Shown here: positions 46,739 through 57,782 of the stretch, in pieces
Numbering within the stretch: position 1 is the stretch's first letter
Layout of the letters: each line of letters starts with the position of its first letter
Assembly: GCA_902587755.1 (NCBI GenBank)
Contig: CACIMN010000001.1
Location: 124,001-188,000, forward strand
Length of the DNA stretch: 64,000 nt
DNA from: an uncultured Pelagibacteraceae bacterium
GTDB lineage: Bacteria; Pseudomonadota; Alphaproteobacteria; Pelagibacterales; Pelagibacteraceae
Direction: 5' to 3'
Position numbers and translations under genes: made by a program
The notes under the pieces: generated by a model
Database searches by the model: none
The model's input: only the letters and a program-made list of their open reading frames with translations
Told to the model about the DNA's origin: nothing

Positions 46739-46824
46739 TGGTGCGGTCGGAGAGACTCGAACTCTCATGGACTAGGTCCACACGGCCCTCAACCGTGCCT
46801 GTCTACCAATTTCAGCACGACCGC
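46739..46824 (-). tRNA. tRNA-Leu (anticodon GAG)
   Basis: The 86 bases fold as a class II tRNA. The acceptor stem is GCGGTCG with CGACCGC, and the discriminator A and CCA are encoded. The anticodon stem is CACGG/CCGTG with loop TTGAGGG, so the anticodon is GAG, read as leucine. A long variable arm is present (TGGAC-TA-GTCCA), as expected for leucine tRNA. The T arm contains GTTCGAGTC. Confidence 0.97.
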
Positions 46825-46879
46825 GAAATGTCTCATAATAAATGAATGACAATCATGATTCAAATTGGTAAAAATCCTT

Positions 46880-47869
46880 ATGGAATTTACACAAGAAGTG
46901 CGTAAAGCAACAGATCCTATTTATCAAAAAATTTGTAAGGTTATGCCTGAAATTGAATGGCCAGTGCATGCTCCCTACATTCATAAAATTAATATATTAA
47001 AAAAAGAAAAAAATGCTGTAATTCTTGCTCACAACTATCAAACACCAGAAATTTATCATGGTGTTGCAGATTTTTCTGCTGACTCACTCGCATTAGCAAT
47101 TGAAGCTTCAAAAACTTCAGCTGATATTATTTTAATGGCTGGTGTACATTTCATGGCAGAAACTGCAAAATTAATAAGCCCAAATAAAAAAGTTATTCTT
47201 CCTGATATGGATGCTGGCTGTTCTTTATCTTCATCTATTACAGGTAAAGATGTTAGATTATTAAAAGAAAAATACCCAGGCGTCCCAGTTGTATCTTATG
47301 TTAATACGTCAGCAGAAGTTAAGGCTGAAACAGATGTTTGTTGTACATCTGCGAACGCAGTTAAAATAGTTAAATCACTTGGAGTAAAAAGAGTAATATT
47401 TTTACCAGATGATTATTTAGCTAAATATGTTGCTTCTCAAACTGATGTTGAAATTATTTCTTGGAAAGGAATTTGTATTGTTCATGATCAATTTAATAAA
47501 AAGGAAATAGAGGATATAAGAAAAAAAAATCCAGGAATTAAAATTATTGCACACCCAGAATGTCCTCCAGATGTTATTGAAGCAAGTGATTTTGCAGGAT
47601 CAACATCAGGAATGATAAAATATGTAAAAGATAATCAGCCAAAAAAAGTAATGATGGTTACTGAATGCTCAATGAGTGACAATATCCAAATAGAAAATCC
47701 AAATGTAGATTTTGTTAAACCATGTAATATGTGTCCTCACATGAAAAAAATTACACTTCCTAAGATATTAGATTGTTTAGAAAATGAGACTGGTGAAATT
47801 ATCATGGATAAAGAAACGATTGAGAAAGCCAGAATATCTGTAGAGAGAATGGCAGCTATTGGCAGATAA
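46880..47869 (+). CDS. nadA: Quinolinate synthase A
   Basis: NadA condenses iminoaspartate and dihydroxyacetone phosphate to quinolinate for NAD synthesis. It uses a [4Fe-4S] cluster bound by three cysteines, which appear in ETDVCCTSANA, HPECPPDVI and PCNMCPHMKK. I start it at ATG 46880 (329 residues) rather than the upstream TTG 46865. It is followed 4 bases later by nadC. No nadB (aspartate oxidase) is in the window, so iminoaspartate must come from elsewhere. Confidence 0.96.
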   Translation: MEFTQEVRKATDPIYQKICKVMPEIEWPVHAPYIHKINILKKEKNAVILAHNYQTPEIYHGVADFSADSLALAIEASKTSADIILMAGVHFMAETAKLISPNKKVILPDMDAGCSLSSSITGKDVRLLKEKYPGVPVVSYVNTSAEVKAETDVCCTSANAVKIVKSLGVKRVIFLPDDYLAKYVASQTDVEIISWKGICIVHDQFNKKEIEDIRKKNPGIKIIAHPECPPDVIEASDFAGSTSGMIKYVKDNQPKKVMMVTECSMSDNIQIENPNVDFVKPCNMCPHMKKITLPKILDCLENETGEIIMDKETIEKARISVERMAAIGR

Positions 47870-47873
47870 TTAA

Positions 47874-48707
47874 GTGTCAAAAATAAAACTAAGCAAAGAA
47901 TTTATCAAAAGTACAGTTAAGCTAGCATTGAATGAGGATCTTTATCCTTCGGGAGACATCACTTCAGGTTTAATTATTAATGATAAGGTCTTAACAGTTA
48001 AATTAATTTCAAATCAAAGTGCAATTGTTGGAGGGTTATTATTTGTTAAAGAAGCCTTTTCGTTAATTGATAATAAAATAAAATTTATTATTAAGAAAAA
48101 AGATGGTTCTAGAGTTAAAAAAGGAAATTTAATAGCTTTAATTAAAGGCAATGCGAAAAATATTCTAATCGCTGAAAGAGTAGCTTTAAATTTTTTGTCT
48201 CATATTTCTGGAATAGCCACTAAAACAAATGAATTTGTTAAATTAGCAGGAAAAAAAACTAAAATTTGTTGTACAAGAAAAACAATTCCTAATTTAAGAG
48301 TTATCCAAAAATATGCAGTTAAATTAGGAGGTGGCACTAATCATAGATTTAATTTAAGCGATGAATATTTGATTAAAGATAACCATATTGCTAGTTCAGA
48401 TTTAAGAAATTTGGTTTTAAAAGCTATTAAAAATAGAAAAGGAAAAAAAATTACTGTTGAGGTGGATACAATCAAACAACTTAAATCAATTTTAGGTCTA
48501 AAATTTAATACTGTTCTACTTGATAATATGAGTATTAAAAATTTAAAGGATAGTGTTAAAATTGCTAAAAAATATTATGAGACTGAAGCCTCTGGAAATA
48601 TTAGCCTAAAAACTGTTAACGCAATTGCTTCTACCGGTGTTGATAGAATTTCTGTTGGTAGTATTACACACAGTGCTCCAGCAATTGACTTTAAGTTAGA
48701 AATCTAA
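47874..48707 (+). CDS. nadC: Nicotinate-nucleotide pyrophosphorylase (quinolinate phosphoribosyltransferase)
   Basis: NadC turns quinolinate and PRPP into nicotinate mononucleotide. The 277-residue protein has LNEDLYPSGDITS at the start, then AERVALNFLSHISGIATKT, CTRKTIPNLRVIQKYAVKLGGG, and the barrel end SGNISLKTVNAIASTGVDRISVG. The start is GTG 47874. It forms the nadA-nadC operon and its stop overlaps the convergent MazG-like gene by 4 bases. Confidence 0.96.
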   Translation: MSKIKLSKEFIKSTVKLALNEDLYPSGDITSGLIINDKVLTVKLISNQSAIVGGLLFVKEAFSLIDNKIKFIIKKKDGSRVKKGNLIALIKGNAKNILIAERVALNFLSHISGIATKTNEFVKLAGKKTKICCTRKTIPNLRVIQKYAVKLGGGTNHRFNLSDEYLIKDNHIASSDLRNLVLKAIKNRKGKKITVEVDTIKQLKSILGLKFNTVLLDNMSIKNLKDSVKIAKKYYETEASGNISLKTVNAIASTGVDRISVGSITHSAPAIDFKLEI

Positions 48708-49075
48708 TTTACAAATTTAGAAAGGTCAGGCTTAAAATAGTTGGGGCCCTTCATGACTTTTCCAGACTCATTGTAGATTGGTTTGCCATTTTCATCTAAC
48801 TTGCTCATGTTGGAATTTTGGACCTCATCAAAACATTTATCCAAATCAATTCCAAATGCATGCCCTGCTCCATAAGTTACATATAATATGTCTGTTAGCG
48901 CATCAGCCACTTCCAATAAGTCCTTATTATTCATTGCTTCTGTAAGCTCTTCTAGTTCCTCTTTGATTAAGTCTAACCTTAATTTATTTATTTTATCAGT
49001 ACTAAATGATGGTTTTGTTTTAACTTCCTGACCAAAAGTTTTCATAAATGTACCTACTTTACTAAAATTCGACAT
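48704..49075 (-). CDS. MazG-like NTP pyrophosphohydrolase family protein
   Basis: This 123-residue all-alpha protein has the acidic metal-binding motif KEELEELTEA and the downstream ADALTDILYV, as in the MazG/PRA-pyrophosphohydrolase superfamily. It would hydrolyse a nucleoside or phosphoribosyl triphosphate to the monophosphate. The C-terminal part has a short ordered tail (KVMKGPNYFKPDLS) seen in phage and bacterial small members. It is not the HisE form, since it lacks his neighbours. Substrate unknown. Confidence 0.85.
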   Translation of the reverse strand: MSNFSKVGTFMKTFGQEVKTKPSFSTDKINKLRLDLIKEELEELTEAMNNKDLLEVADALTDILYVTYGAGHAFGIDLDKCFDEVQNSNMSKLDENGKPIYNESGKVMKGPNYFKPDLSKFVN

Positions 49076-49141
49076 AATGCTCCTGTATGTTTTTAAAAAT
49101 ATATTGTATGTTAATAATTATTTGTTACTTAAAATTAATCA

Positions 49142-50530
49142 ATGAAATTAAGAAAAGAATTTGACAGTATTGGAAGCATAAATGTTCCAAAAGATAAATA
49201 TTGGGGAGCATCTACTCAAAGATCCAACAAATTTTTTAATATTGGAAAAATTTTAGTAAATATTTCAATCATTAAATCTATAGCAATTATTAAAAGATCG
49301 GCTGCAATAGTACATGCAAAAGACAAATTGATTGATGGTAGACTTTCTAAAGCAATAATCAAAGCATCAGATGAAGTGATTAAAGGTAAATTAGATGAAA
49401 ATTTTCCTTTAAAAGTTTGGCAAACAGGTTCGGGAACACAAACAAATATGAATGTAAATGAGGTTATTGCTAATAGAGCAATAGAAATTTTAGGAGGTAA
49501 GAAGGGAGCTAAAAAGCCTGTCCATCCAAATGATCATGTAAATAAATCTCAATCTACAAATGATGTTTTTCCAACTGCAATGCATATCTCGGTAGCTAAA
49601 GAGACTATTTCTAAAATGCTACCAAACCTAAAAATTTTAGAAAAAGAACTTAAAAAAAAATCTACTGAATTTAAAACTATAGTTAAAATTGGGAGGACTC
49701 ATTTACAAGATGCTACACCACTCTCTCTCGGACAAGAGTTTTCAGGATATCATACACAAGTTAAAAAAAGTATTGAAAGAATTGAATATGCATTAAAAGA
49801 AATATTATTTCTTGCTCAAGGTGGTACGGCTGTTGGCACTGGAATAAATTCAAAGAAAAATTTTGATAAAAAAATTGTTAAAGAGATTGCTAAATTCACT
49901 AAAATTAAATTTAAACCAGCTCCAAATAAATTTGCTGAACTCGCTGCCCATGATGCAATTGTTAATTTTTCTGGTGCTCTTAATACCTGTGCGGTAGCTT
50001 TAATGAAAATATCTAATGATATTCGTTTCTTGGGTTCTGGTCCTAGAGCTGGATACGGGGAATTAATCTTACCTGAAAATGAACCAGGCTCATCTATAAT
50101 GCCAGGGAAAGTTAATCCAACACAATGTGAAGCCGTAACAATGGTTTGTGTTAAAGTGATAGGTAATCACAACGGTATAACTATGGCAGGATCTCATGGT
50201 CATTTTGAGTTAAATGTTTTTAAACCTCTAATTGCACATAACATCTTACAATCAATCGATTTAATTGCTGACAGCACAAAAAATTTTGCTCTGTATTGCG
50301 TCAAGGGAATAAAAGCCAATAAAAAGAAAATACAAGAACATCTAGACAATTCACTTATGCTAGTAACTGCTTTAGCTCCACATATTGGTTACGATAATGC
50401 AGCAAAGATAGCAAAAACTGCACTCAAAAATAATACCACTTTAAAATATGAAACTTTAAAAACAGGGTTAATAAAAGAAAAAGATTACAATAAAATAGTT
50501 GATCCTAAAAAGATGATCTATCCAGCATAA
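49142..50530 (+). CDS. fumC: Fumarase class II
   Basis: FumC hydrates fumarate to malate in the TCA cycle. The 462-residue protein has the family signature [16 protein letters not shown], the catalytic Ser loop in it, and [20 protein letters not shown]. The N-terminus includes [21 protein letters not shown]. It lacks iron-sulfur ligands, as expected for class II. Its 3' end overlaps the convergent AsmA-like gene by 13 bases. It is monocistronic. Confidence 0.97.
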   Translation: MKLRKEFDSIGSINVPKDKYWGASTQRSNKFFNIGKILVNISIIKSIAIIKRSAAIVHAKDKLIDGRLSKAIIKASDEVIKGKLDENFPLKVWQTGSGTQTNMNVNEVIANRAIEILGGKKGAKKPVHPNDHVNKSQSTNDVFPTAMHISVAKETISKMLPNLKILEKELKKKSTEFKTIVKIGRTHLQDATPLSLGQEFSGYHTQVKKSIERIEYALKEILFLAQGGTAVGTGINSKKNFDKKIVKEIAKFTKIKFKPAPNKFAELAAHDAIVNFSGALNTCAVALMKISNDIRFLGSGPRAGYGELILPENEPGSSIMPGKVNPTQCEAVTMVCVKVIGNHNGITMAGSHGHFELNVFKPLIAHNILQSIDLIADSTKNFALYCVKGIKANKKKIQEHLDNSLMLVTALAPHIGYDNAAKIAKTALKNNTTLKYETLKTGLIKEKDYNKIVDPKKMIYPA

Positions 50531-52008
50531 CTTTTAATTGCTTCGTTTAATAAATTTTTAAAGTAAATTTTATTGTGTAAATCGTCTGTTTTTAGAACCA
50601 CATTATTGAGAATTTTATTAATTTTATTATTTATTTTATTGTCAACTTTTATGTCTTTTAATTCTGCTATTTTTTGATCAAAATTGTAAGTAAAATTAAA
50701 ATCAACTCGTTTAATTTGATTTCTATAATTTTTTGGTGTTAGGAGAAATTTATAAAGTTTATTAAAATTATTAATATTTATTTTAAGTTTTCCATCCAAG
50801 ACTAATTCACCATTTTTAACATAAATTAAACTCTCTGATAACTCAAACTCCGCAATATCTCTCCACTTAAATTTTGTATTATCTGCATCAATTAAACCCT
50901 CTTGAATTTTTGAATTTAAATTAATATTTTTAAAGTTCGATTGATTATAAACATTGTTTGCGTTTATATTTAATTTGAGATCTATATTTTTATTATTGAA
51001 TATTTCAGTTTTCAACAATTGAGCAATGATAGCATTGGAACCAAATATATAATTTAAATTTATTTCATCTGATCGACCTTCTAGATAAGCGTAAAAAGGT
51101 TTAAAATTTAAATTACCTGTATAATTTATTTCTGGTTGATCTATTTTGTCAAAAATATGAAAATTGAAAGAATTTTTTTTAAGTTGATATTCAAAAATTC
51201 TTTTGGATTTTTTAAAAATAAATTCAGATTTTCCAAATTTTATTTTATCAACAATATTTAATTCATTTTCAACTTTAAGTTTTATTAAATTTAGATTAAT
51301 CGTGGAAAATATTTTATTTTTATCTTTGCTGTAAAAAGATTTAAATGCGAATGGAATATTAAAAATCTCATTTTCCGAATAAAAAATATTTTTAAATTCT
51401 TTTGAGTCGTAATAATATTCGATTTTAAAAATTTTACTTAGGAATAAAATTTCATCATCTACATCTCTAAAAAAAACATTGCTATCTTTAATTAATAAAT
51501 TTCCATTTTGATAATTTTTATTTAGTAATTTTAGAAAGAAATTATAATTTTTTGCACTCAAATTAAAATTAGATTTTTCTAAAATCAAATCTTTTACATC
51601 AATATTTTTTAACGAAAAAAGATTGTCTATTGAAATATAAATTTTTAATTTACTTATTTTTGAAATTTCTTTTTGATCTCCTAAAATTATTGTATCAGAA
51701 GCTGAAAAATGAGGCCATGGAAAAAAACTATATCTAATTTTTTCAGAAAATTTAAAATTTAAATTAAATTTATTTTGAAGCTCATTTTTTAATTTTTTTG
51801 AGATTTCATTTTGATTATAAAAAGTAGGTATTGATAAATAAGATATAAAAACAACAAAAAGTGCGACAAAAGTTAAAATTATTTTATTATTTTTTAGTAA
51901 ATAACTAAAATTTTTTGAATTTAACTTGTTTAAATTACTTTCTAAAAGATTATTAATAAAATTACTTATGTTATTTAAATATTTTTTAAAAAAATTTTTT
52001 TTACTCAT
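50518..52008 (-). CDS. AsmA-like membrane-anchored periplasmic protein
   Basis: This protein of about 496 residues has a Lys/Asn-rich cytoplasmic N-terminus and one membrane helix ([22 protein letters not shown], near residue 55). A long beta-rich periplasmic part follows, starting [19 protein letters not shown]. The pattern matches AsmA-type envelope proteins, implicated in phospholipid transport and outer membrane assembly. I prefer ATG 52008 over the TTG three codons upstream. It is extremely AT-rich and Asn/Lys-rich. The assignment is based on topology and a few AsmA-like phrases, so it is moderate. Confidence 0.7.
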   Translation of the reverse strand: MSKKNFFKKYLNNISNFINNLLESNLNKLNSKNFSYLLKNNKIILTFVALFVVFISYLSIPTFYNQNEISKKLKNELQNKFNLNFKFSEKIRYSFFPWPHFSASDTIILGDQKEISKISKLKIYISIDNLFSLKNIDVKDLILEKSNFNLSAKNYNFFLKLLNKNYQNGNLLIKDSNVFFRDVDDEILFLSKIFKIEYYYDSKEFKNIFYSENEIFNIPFAFKSFYSKDKNKIFSTINLNLIKLKVENELNIVDKIKFGKSEFIFKKSKRIFEYQLKKNSFNFHIFDKIDQPEINYTGNLNFKPFYAYLEGRSDEINLNYIFGSNAIIAQLLKTEIFNNKNIDLKLNINANNVYNQSNFKNINLNSKIQEGLIDADNTKFKWRDIAEFELSESLIYVKNGELVLDGKLKININNFNKLYKFLLTPKNYRNQIKRVDFNFTYNFDQKIAELKDIKVDNKINNKINKILNNVVLKTDDLHNKIYFKNLLNEAIKSYAG

Positions 52009-52041
52009 AACAATCAAGAAGCTTATAAAGTATTATATTAA

Positions 52042-54078
52042 ATGATAAACAAAGATTATTTAAAAAATTTAAATGAAGCTCAAATAAAGGCTGTTCTGCA
52101 TTTAGATGGTCCTCTCTTAATTGTAGCTGGGGCTGGATCAGGAAAAACAAAAGTATTGACCTCTAGAATTGCTAATATTATTAAAGAAAAAAAAGCATTT
52201 CCAAATCAAATCTTGGCAGTCACGTTTACTAATAAAGCCGCTAAGGAAATGCAAAACAGAGTGAGCAAAATACTTGGTTCTACTGCTGTTGGTCTTTCTT
52301 GGCTTGGAACATTTCACTCAATCTGTGCAAAATTATTGAGAAAACATGCATCTGCTGCAAACCTTAATTCTAATTTTACTATTATTGATACTGATGATCA
52401 AATCAGACTTATTAAGAATATTTGTAAAGCTGAAAATATTGATATCAAACAATTATCTCCAAGATTTATTTTAGCAATTATTGATCGATGGAAAAATAAA
52501 GGATTTTATCCTGAAGAAGTAGTGATAAACAAAAAAGATTTATATGAAAAAACAATTCTTCCACTTTATAAAATTTATCAACGAAAATTAACAGACTTGA
52601 ACTCGTGTGACTTTGGCGACCTTATATTGCATGCTGTTAAAATTTTAGAATTTAATTCAGATATAAGAGAAATATATGCAAAGAATTTTAAATATATACT
52701 TGTTGATGAATATCAAGATACAAACTTTATACAAAGTAAATGGCTTAATCTTTTATCTGAAAAACACAAAAATATTTGCTGTGTTGGAGATGATGATCAA
52801 TCGATTTATAGCTGGAGGGGTGCAGAAATTAAAAATTTTTTAGAGTTTGACCAAGTATATGAGAATACAAAAGTAATAAGATTAGAACAAAATTACAGAT
52901 CCTCACAGAATATTTTATCAGTTGCTTCAGACCTTATTTCTAATAATCAAAATAGAGTTGGAAAAACATTAATTACTACAATGGAAGAGGGTGATCCAGT
53001 GCAATTAAACTGTTTTAAAAATGGTAAAGATGAAGCAATTGGGATTTCTGATGAAATTGAAAAAAAAATAAAAAAAAAGTTTTCATATAACAATATTGCA
53101 ATTTTAGTTAGAGCCATTTTTCAAACACGTGAATTTGAGGAAAGATTTCTTAAAATTGGTATGCCGTATAGAATATTAGGTGGTACAAAATTTTACGAAA
53201 GAGCTGAAATAAAAGATTGTGTTGCGTATTTAAGATTGATCCATCAAGAAAAAGATGATTTGGCTTTTGAAAGAATTGTAAATAACCCTAAGAGATCGAT
53301 TGGAGATAGTACTTTAAAAAATATTCATGAGTTTGCTAAGGAAAATAAATTAAATTTAGAAAGAGCTTCAATAAAAATGCTTGAACAAAATTTTATTAAA
53401 CCGAAAGCTAAAATTGGTCTTATTACTTTTATCAATTCTTTAACGAAATGGAGAAACGATTTAATTGTAAAAAAATCAAGTCATATAAAATTGTTACAAA
53501 TTGTTTTGGATGAATCTGGATATTCAGCAATGCTTAAAAATAAAAAAGACTTGGATAATGAAAATAGATTAGAAAACATTAAAGAGTTATTAAGTGCAAT
53601 GAAAGAATTTGATAATTTAGAAAGTTTTTTAGAGCACGTTTCTTTAGCAACGTCTGTAGACCAGGAATGGGATGGTGAAAAAATTAACATGATGACTATG
53701 CACGCTGCAAAAGGTTTGGAGTTTGATGTTGTATTTTTACCTGGATGGGAGGAAGGGTTGTTTCCACACCAAAAATCTATAGAAGAAAAAGGTCAAAATG
53801 GCCTTGAGGAAGAAAGACGGTTAGCATATGTAGGAATTACAAGAGCAAAGAAAAAAGCTATTATTTCCTTTTCAATGAATAGATTTTATCAGGGAGATTG
53901 GATTGATAGCATGGCTTCAAGATTTGTTGATGAACTTCCAGAAAAACATTTAGAAAAAAATTCCTTCTTTGATGAGGAAATTAATAATAATGATGATTTT
54001 GATTTTAATCAAGATTTTGAAATTGAGGAAGGTACAAGAAGTCCTGGTTGGATAAGATATCAAAAGAGAATTAAATGA
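52042..54078 (+). CDS. uvrD: UvrD/PcrA-type DNA helicase
   Basis: This 678-residue superfamily 1A helicase has motifs in order: LNEAQIKAV (Q motif), AGAGSGKTKVLTSRI (Walker A), GTFHSICAKLLR (Ia), VDEYQDTNFIQ (Walker B), GDDDQSIYSWRGA (III), EQNYRSSQNIL (IV), MTMHAAKGLEFDVVFLPGWEEGLFP (V) and EERRLAYVGITRAKK (VI). It unwinds DNA in nucleotide excision and mismatch repair. The C-terminal tail is short and acidic. It overlaps pepP by 4 bases (ATGA). UvrD, PcrA and Rep cannot be separated by motifs alone. Confidence 0.93.
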   Translation: MINKDYLKNLNEAQIKAVLHLDGPLLIVAGAGSGKTKVLTSRIANIIKEKKAFPNQILAVTFTNKAAKEMQNRVSKILGSTAVGLSWLGTFHSICAKLLRKHASAANLNSNFTIIDTDDQIRLIKNICKAENIDIKQLSPRFILAIIDRWKNKGFYPEEVVINKKDLYEKTILPLYKIYQRKLTDLNSCDFGDLILHAVKILEFNSDIREIYAKNFKYILVDEYQDTNFIQSKWLNLLSEKHKNICCVGDDDQSIYSWRGAEIKNFLEFDQVYENTKVIRLEQNYRSSQNILSVASDLISNNQNRVGKTLITTMEEGDPVQLNCFKNGKDEAIGISDEIEKKIKKKFSYNNIAILVRAIFQTREFEERFLKIGMPYRILGGTKFYERAEIKDCVAYLRLIHQEKDDLAFERIVNNPKRSIGDSTLKNIHEFAKENKLNLERASIKMLEQNFIKPKAKIGLITFINSLTKWRNDLIVKKSSHIKLLQIVLDESGYSAMLKNKKDLDNENRLENIKELLSAMKEFDNLESFLEHVSLATSVDQEWDGEKINMMTMHAAKGLEFDVVFLPGWEEGLFPHQKSIEEKGQNGLEEERRLAYVGITRAKKKAIISFSMNRFYQGDWIDSMASRFVDELPEKHLEKNSFFDEEINNNDDFDFNQDFEIEEGTRSPGWIRYQKRIK

Positions 54079-55769
54079 AAAATTACATAAAAGAATTGAG
54101 AAGTAAATTTAAGAAACATGAAATTGATGGCTATGTAATTCCAAAAAATGATGATTATTTTACTGAATATTCAAAATTAAATCGATTAGAGGTTATCTCA
54201 AACTTTAGCGGATCTGCTGGTTTAGCCGTAATTCTTAAAAATAAAAATTATTTGTTTACCGATGGAAGATATACAATTCAAAGTAAAATTGAGAGTGGAA
54301 AAAATTTTAAAATTTATGGATTTGAAAAATTAATTGATTGTAATTTGTTTAGAAATCTTACACTTGGTATAGATCCAAAGTTATTTACCAATACTCAAAT
54401 TAAAAATTATTTTTTAAAACATAATAAAATCAAATATGTTGAAAAAAATCTAATTGATGAAATTAAAAAACAAAAAAAATATAATTCTATTCCGTTTTTT
54501 TCTTTAGATAAAAATATTGTTGGTGAAAGTGTTAATTCTAAATTGAATAAAATAACTAAATACTTAAAAAAAAATAAATCTGATTATATTTTTATTAGTG
54601 CACCAGAAAATGTTGCATGGACTTTAAATTTACGAGGTAAAGATGGCCCCAATAGTCCAATTCCCAATTCAAGATTAATAGTAAGTAAAACAAAAAAAAT
54701 ACTATTAATAAGTAATCTTAAGAAATGTAAGCAAATATTAAAAAATAAAATTATTAAGAAAGATGAATTTTTAGATGAGAATAATTTACCAAGTAAAATA
54801 CTACGTCTTAAGGGAAAAAACTTTATTGTAGATGATAAGTCTTGTTCAATATTTTATGAAAATTTAATTAAGACTAATTTTAAGATCATAAAAACAGAAG
54901 ATCCAATTTATCTTTTAAAAGCAATCAAAAATAAAACAGAGATTAAGAATATGATTAATGCTCATATATTAGATGGAGTAGCATTAACTAAATTTTTATT
55001 TTGGATAAAAAAAATTAATAATAAAAAAATTACAGAAGTAGAAGCGGCTAAGAAATTAGAAAATTTTAGAAAATTAAATAAAAACTTTCTATATCCTAGT
55101 TTTGATACAATAGCGGGCTCAGGCAAAAATGGTGCCATTGTACATTACCGTGCGAAAAAAGAAACATGCAGAACTATTAATAGAAATGATATTTTATTAT
55201 GTGACTCAGGTGGGCAGTATAAGTATGGGACAACTGATGTAACAAGAACAATATGTTTTTCAAAACAGAAATCAAGTATCAAAAATATTTTCACTAAAGT
55301 ATTAAAAGGGCATATTGCTGTTGCTATGAGTGATATTAATAAAGATGACACAGGTAAAAAAATTGACAAAAGAGCGAGAAAATTTTTAAATAAAAGTAAC
55401 CTAGATTATGCGCATGGTACAGGTCACGGTGTTGGCTTTTTTCTTAATGTTCATGAAGGACCTCAATCTATTTCAAAAATAAATACAGTAAAAATAAGAG
55501 AAGGTATGATTTTAAGTAATGAACCTGGATATTATAAAAACAATGAATATGGAATTAGGATTGAAAATTTAGTTTATGTTAAAAAAATAAAAAAAAATTT
55601 GTCATTTCAAAATTTAACAATGGCACCTATAGAAAAAGATTTAATAAATTTTGATTTATTAACAATTGATGAGAAAAACTACTTGTTTAGATATCATTTA
55701 GAAGTTTATTCAAAAATATCAAAATATTTAAATCCAAATGAGAGAAGCTGGTTAGCTACTTTTATTTAG
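54075..55769 (+). CDS. pepP: Xaa-Pro aminopeptidase (M24B, aminopeptidase P)
   Basis: This 564-residue peptidase removes N-terminal residues before proline. It has the two creatinase-like N-terminal domains and then the pita-bread metal domain. The two-metal ligands are the Asp residues in CDSGGQYKYGTTDVTRT, His in YAHGTGHGVGFFLNVHE, Glu in LSNEPGYY and Glu in YGIRIENLVYV. The start overlaps uvrD by 4 bases. The 3' end overlaps the convergent ligA by 18 bases. The C-terminal PNERSWLATFI is typical of the long eukaryote-like group. Confidence 0.94.
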   Translation: MKNYIKELRSKFKKHEIDGYVIPKNDDYFTEYSKLNRLEVISNFSGSAGLAVILKNKNYLFTDGRYTIQSKIESGKNFKIYGFEKLIDCNLFRNLTLGIDPKLFTNTQIKNYFLKHNKIKYVEKNLIDEIKKQKKYNSIPFFSLDKNIVGESVNSKLNKITKYLKKNKSDYIFISAPENVAWTLNLRGKDGPNSPIPNSRLIVSKTKKILLISNLKKCKQILKNKIIKKDEFLDENNLPSKILRLKGKNFIVDDKSCSIFYENLIKTNFKIIKTEDPIYLLKAIKNKTEIKNMINAHILDGVALTKFLFWIKKINNKKITEVEAAKKLENFRKLNKNFLYPSFDTIAGSGKNGAIVHYRAKKETCRTINRNDILLCDSGGQYKYGTTDVTRTICFSKQKSSIKNIFTKVLKGHIAVAMSDINKDDTGKKIDKRARKFLNKSNLDYAHGTGHGVGFFLNVHEGPQSISKINTVKIREGMILSNEPGYYKNNEYGIRIENLVYVKKIKKNLSFQNLTMAPIEKDLINFDLLTIDEKNYLFRYHLEVYSKISKYLNPNERSWLATFI

Positions 55770-57782
55770 CATTTTCAAAAATTCAGCTTGGCCAATTATT
55801 TTTATTTTTAACTGTTTGGCATAATCTACTTTTTTTTTAGTTGGTTTTTCGCCAATAATTAAGAAATTTAGTTTTTTTGATACACTGCTAATTGTTTTTC
55901 CAGAATTTTCCTCAATCAGAGATTTAACTTCTGCTCTGCTAATTCCATTTAATTTACCAGTAACTAAAAAAGTCTTGTTATTTAACAAACCATCATCTGA
56001 TTTTTGAATAGCGTCTTTAATTAACAAAACATTTGCCAATTCATTCAAAACTTTTTTGTTATCCTTATTTGAAAAAAAACTCTTAATTGAACTGACTTGT
56101 GTTTCACCAATTCCATCAATATTTAGCATATCCTCATAATCAATTTTTTTAGATAAATTTTTAAATTTTGAAAATGATACAAAATGTTTTGACAACAATT
56201 TTGCATTTTCTAAACCTATATGTCTTATACCTAGAGAATATATAAATCTTTCTAAAGAAATATTTTTTTTTTGTTCAATTGAAAACTTTAAATTTTGAAC
56301 AGAAAGTTTGCCCCAGCCATCTAAATTTTCAATTTTTGAAAAATCTAAATTAAAAATGTCTTGAGGATATTTAATTAATTTTAATTTCCAGAAATTTTCA
56401 ACTATTTTTTTCCCAAAACCATCAATATTAAATGCATCCTTCGAAACAAAGTGTTTTAGTTTTTCAATAGAAATTTTATCACAATAATAACCTTCACTTG
56501 GACATCTTCTTACCGCATCAATTTTTTTTGTAATTTTATTAAATTCTTTTTCTGTTTTTGAGCCACAGGAAGGACATTTGTCTGGAAAAATAAATTTAGC
56601 ACTTTTTTTTGGTCTTTTATTTAAATCAACTGATAAAATGTGTGGGATTACATCTCCTGCTCTTTCAACAGTTACTATGTCACCAATTCGAATATCCTTT
56701 CTCTTTATTTCATCCTCATTGTGTAAAGTTGCATTAGAAACTAATACTCCTCCAATATTTATAGGTTTTATTTTTGCTACAGGTGTTAAGGCACCTGTCC
56801 TTCCAATTTGAATATCAATATCTAAAATTTTAGAAATTGCTTTATCTGAGGAAAATTTATGAGCGATGGCCCATCTTGGGGCATTGGCAACATTTCCTAA
56901 TCTTTTTTGCAATTCAAAATTATTAATTTTGTAAACAATGCCATCTATATCAAAATCTAAATTAGCTCTTTGCTGCTCAATATCATTATAATTTTGAATT
57001 AAATTTTTTACTCCAGAAATTGTTTTATTGAGTGGATTAGTTTTAAAACCCCATTCATCTAATTTTTTCAAATAATCGGATTGATTTTTTTGTCTCAATC
57101 CCTGCTCAAAACCATAAGTGTATGCTATAAATTTTAAAGGTATTTTTTTTGTATCCTCAGAATTTTTTTGCCTCAAAGAACCAGAGGCAGCATTTCTTGG
57201 ATTTGCAAATTTTTCTTTTAAACTCTCAAAATCACTGTTTTGAATGAATACCTCGCCTCTAATATCAATATCTTTAGGAAAATCTTTGTCTAAAATTTTT
57301 TTTGGAATATCTTTTATTGTATATAAATTTGCAGTTATATCCTCACCTTCTTTACCATCTCCTCTTGATAATCCTCTTTCAAAAATACCATTTTTATAAG
57401 TTAATGAGGCGGAAATTCCATCTATCTTGGGCTCGGCACTATAAATAATTTTAAATTCTTTGTTTTCAGATAAAAAATTTAAAATTCTTTTTTCGAAATT
57501 TTTTAAATCTTCCTCAGAAAATGCGTTTGAAAGAGAGAGCATAGAAGCTCTGTGTTGAAATTTTTTAAAATTTTTAGATGGTTTATGACCTACTGCTTCT
57601 GCAGGAGAATTTTTTGATTTGAGAAATTTATATTTTTTTTCTAATAATAAAATCTCATTTTTTAAACTATCGTATTGTTGATCAGAAACTTTTGGTTTGC
57701 TTTTATCATAATAAAATAAATTATATTTTGACAGTAAATTTATTTTTTCTTCATAGATTTTTTTAATTTTTATTTTATCCAT
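55752..57782 (-). CDS. ligA: NAD+-dependent DNA ligase
   Basis: LigA seals nicks in DNA using NAD. The 676-residue protein has the adenylation Lys in SAEPKIDGISASL (KxDG), then RGDGKEGEDIT, NPRNAASGSLRQ and DGIVYKIN. The zinc finger is CPSCGSK with CPSEGYYC. The helix-hairpin-helix region includes IDGFGKKIVENF and LGIRHIGLENAKLL. The C-terminal BRCT domain starts FLVTGKLNGISRAEV. The start overlaps bamD by 8 bases, so it belongs to the lpxC-bamD-ligA run. Confidence 0.97.
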   Translation of the reverse strand: MDKIKIKKIYEEKINLLSKYNLFYYDKSKPKVSDQQYDSLKNEILLLEKKYKFLKSKNSPAEAVGHKPSKNFKKFQHRASMLSLSNAFSEEDLKNFEKRILNFLSENKEFKIIYSAEPKIDGISASLTYKNGIFERGLSRGDGKEGEDITANLYTIKDIPKKILDKDFPKDIDIRGEVFIQNSDFESLKEKFANPRNAASGSLRQKNSEDTKKIPLKFIAYTYGFEQGLRQKNQSDYLKKLDEWGFKTNPLNKTISGVKNLIQNYNDIEQQRANLDFDIDGIVYKINNFELQKRLGNVANAPRWAIAHKFSSDKAISKILDIDIQIGRTGALTPVAKIKPINIGGVLVSNATLHNEDEIKRKDIRIGDIVTVERAGDVIPHILSVDLNKRPKKSAKFIFPDKCPSCGSKTEKEFNKITKKIDAVRRCPSEGYYCDKISIEKLKHFVSKDAFNIDGFGKKIVENFWKLKLIKYPQDIFNLDFSKIENLDGWGKLSVQNLKFSIEQKKNISLERFIYSLGIRHIGLENAKLLSKHFVSFSKFKNLSKKIDYEDMLNIDGIGETQVSSIKSFFSNKDNKKVLNELANVLLIKDAIQKSDDGLLNNKTFLVTGKLNGISRAEVKSLIEENSGKTISSVSKKLNFLIIGEKPTKKKVDYAKQLKIKIIGQAEFLKMLNKSS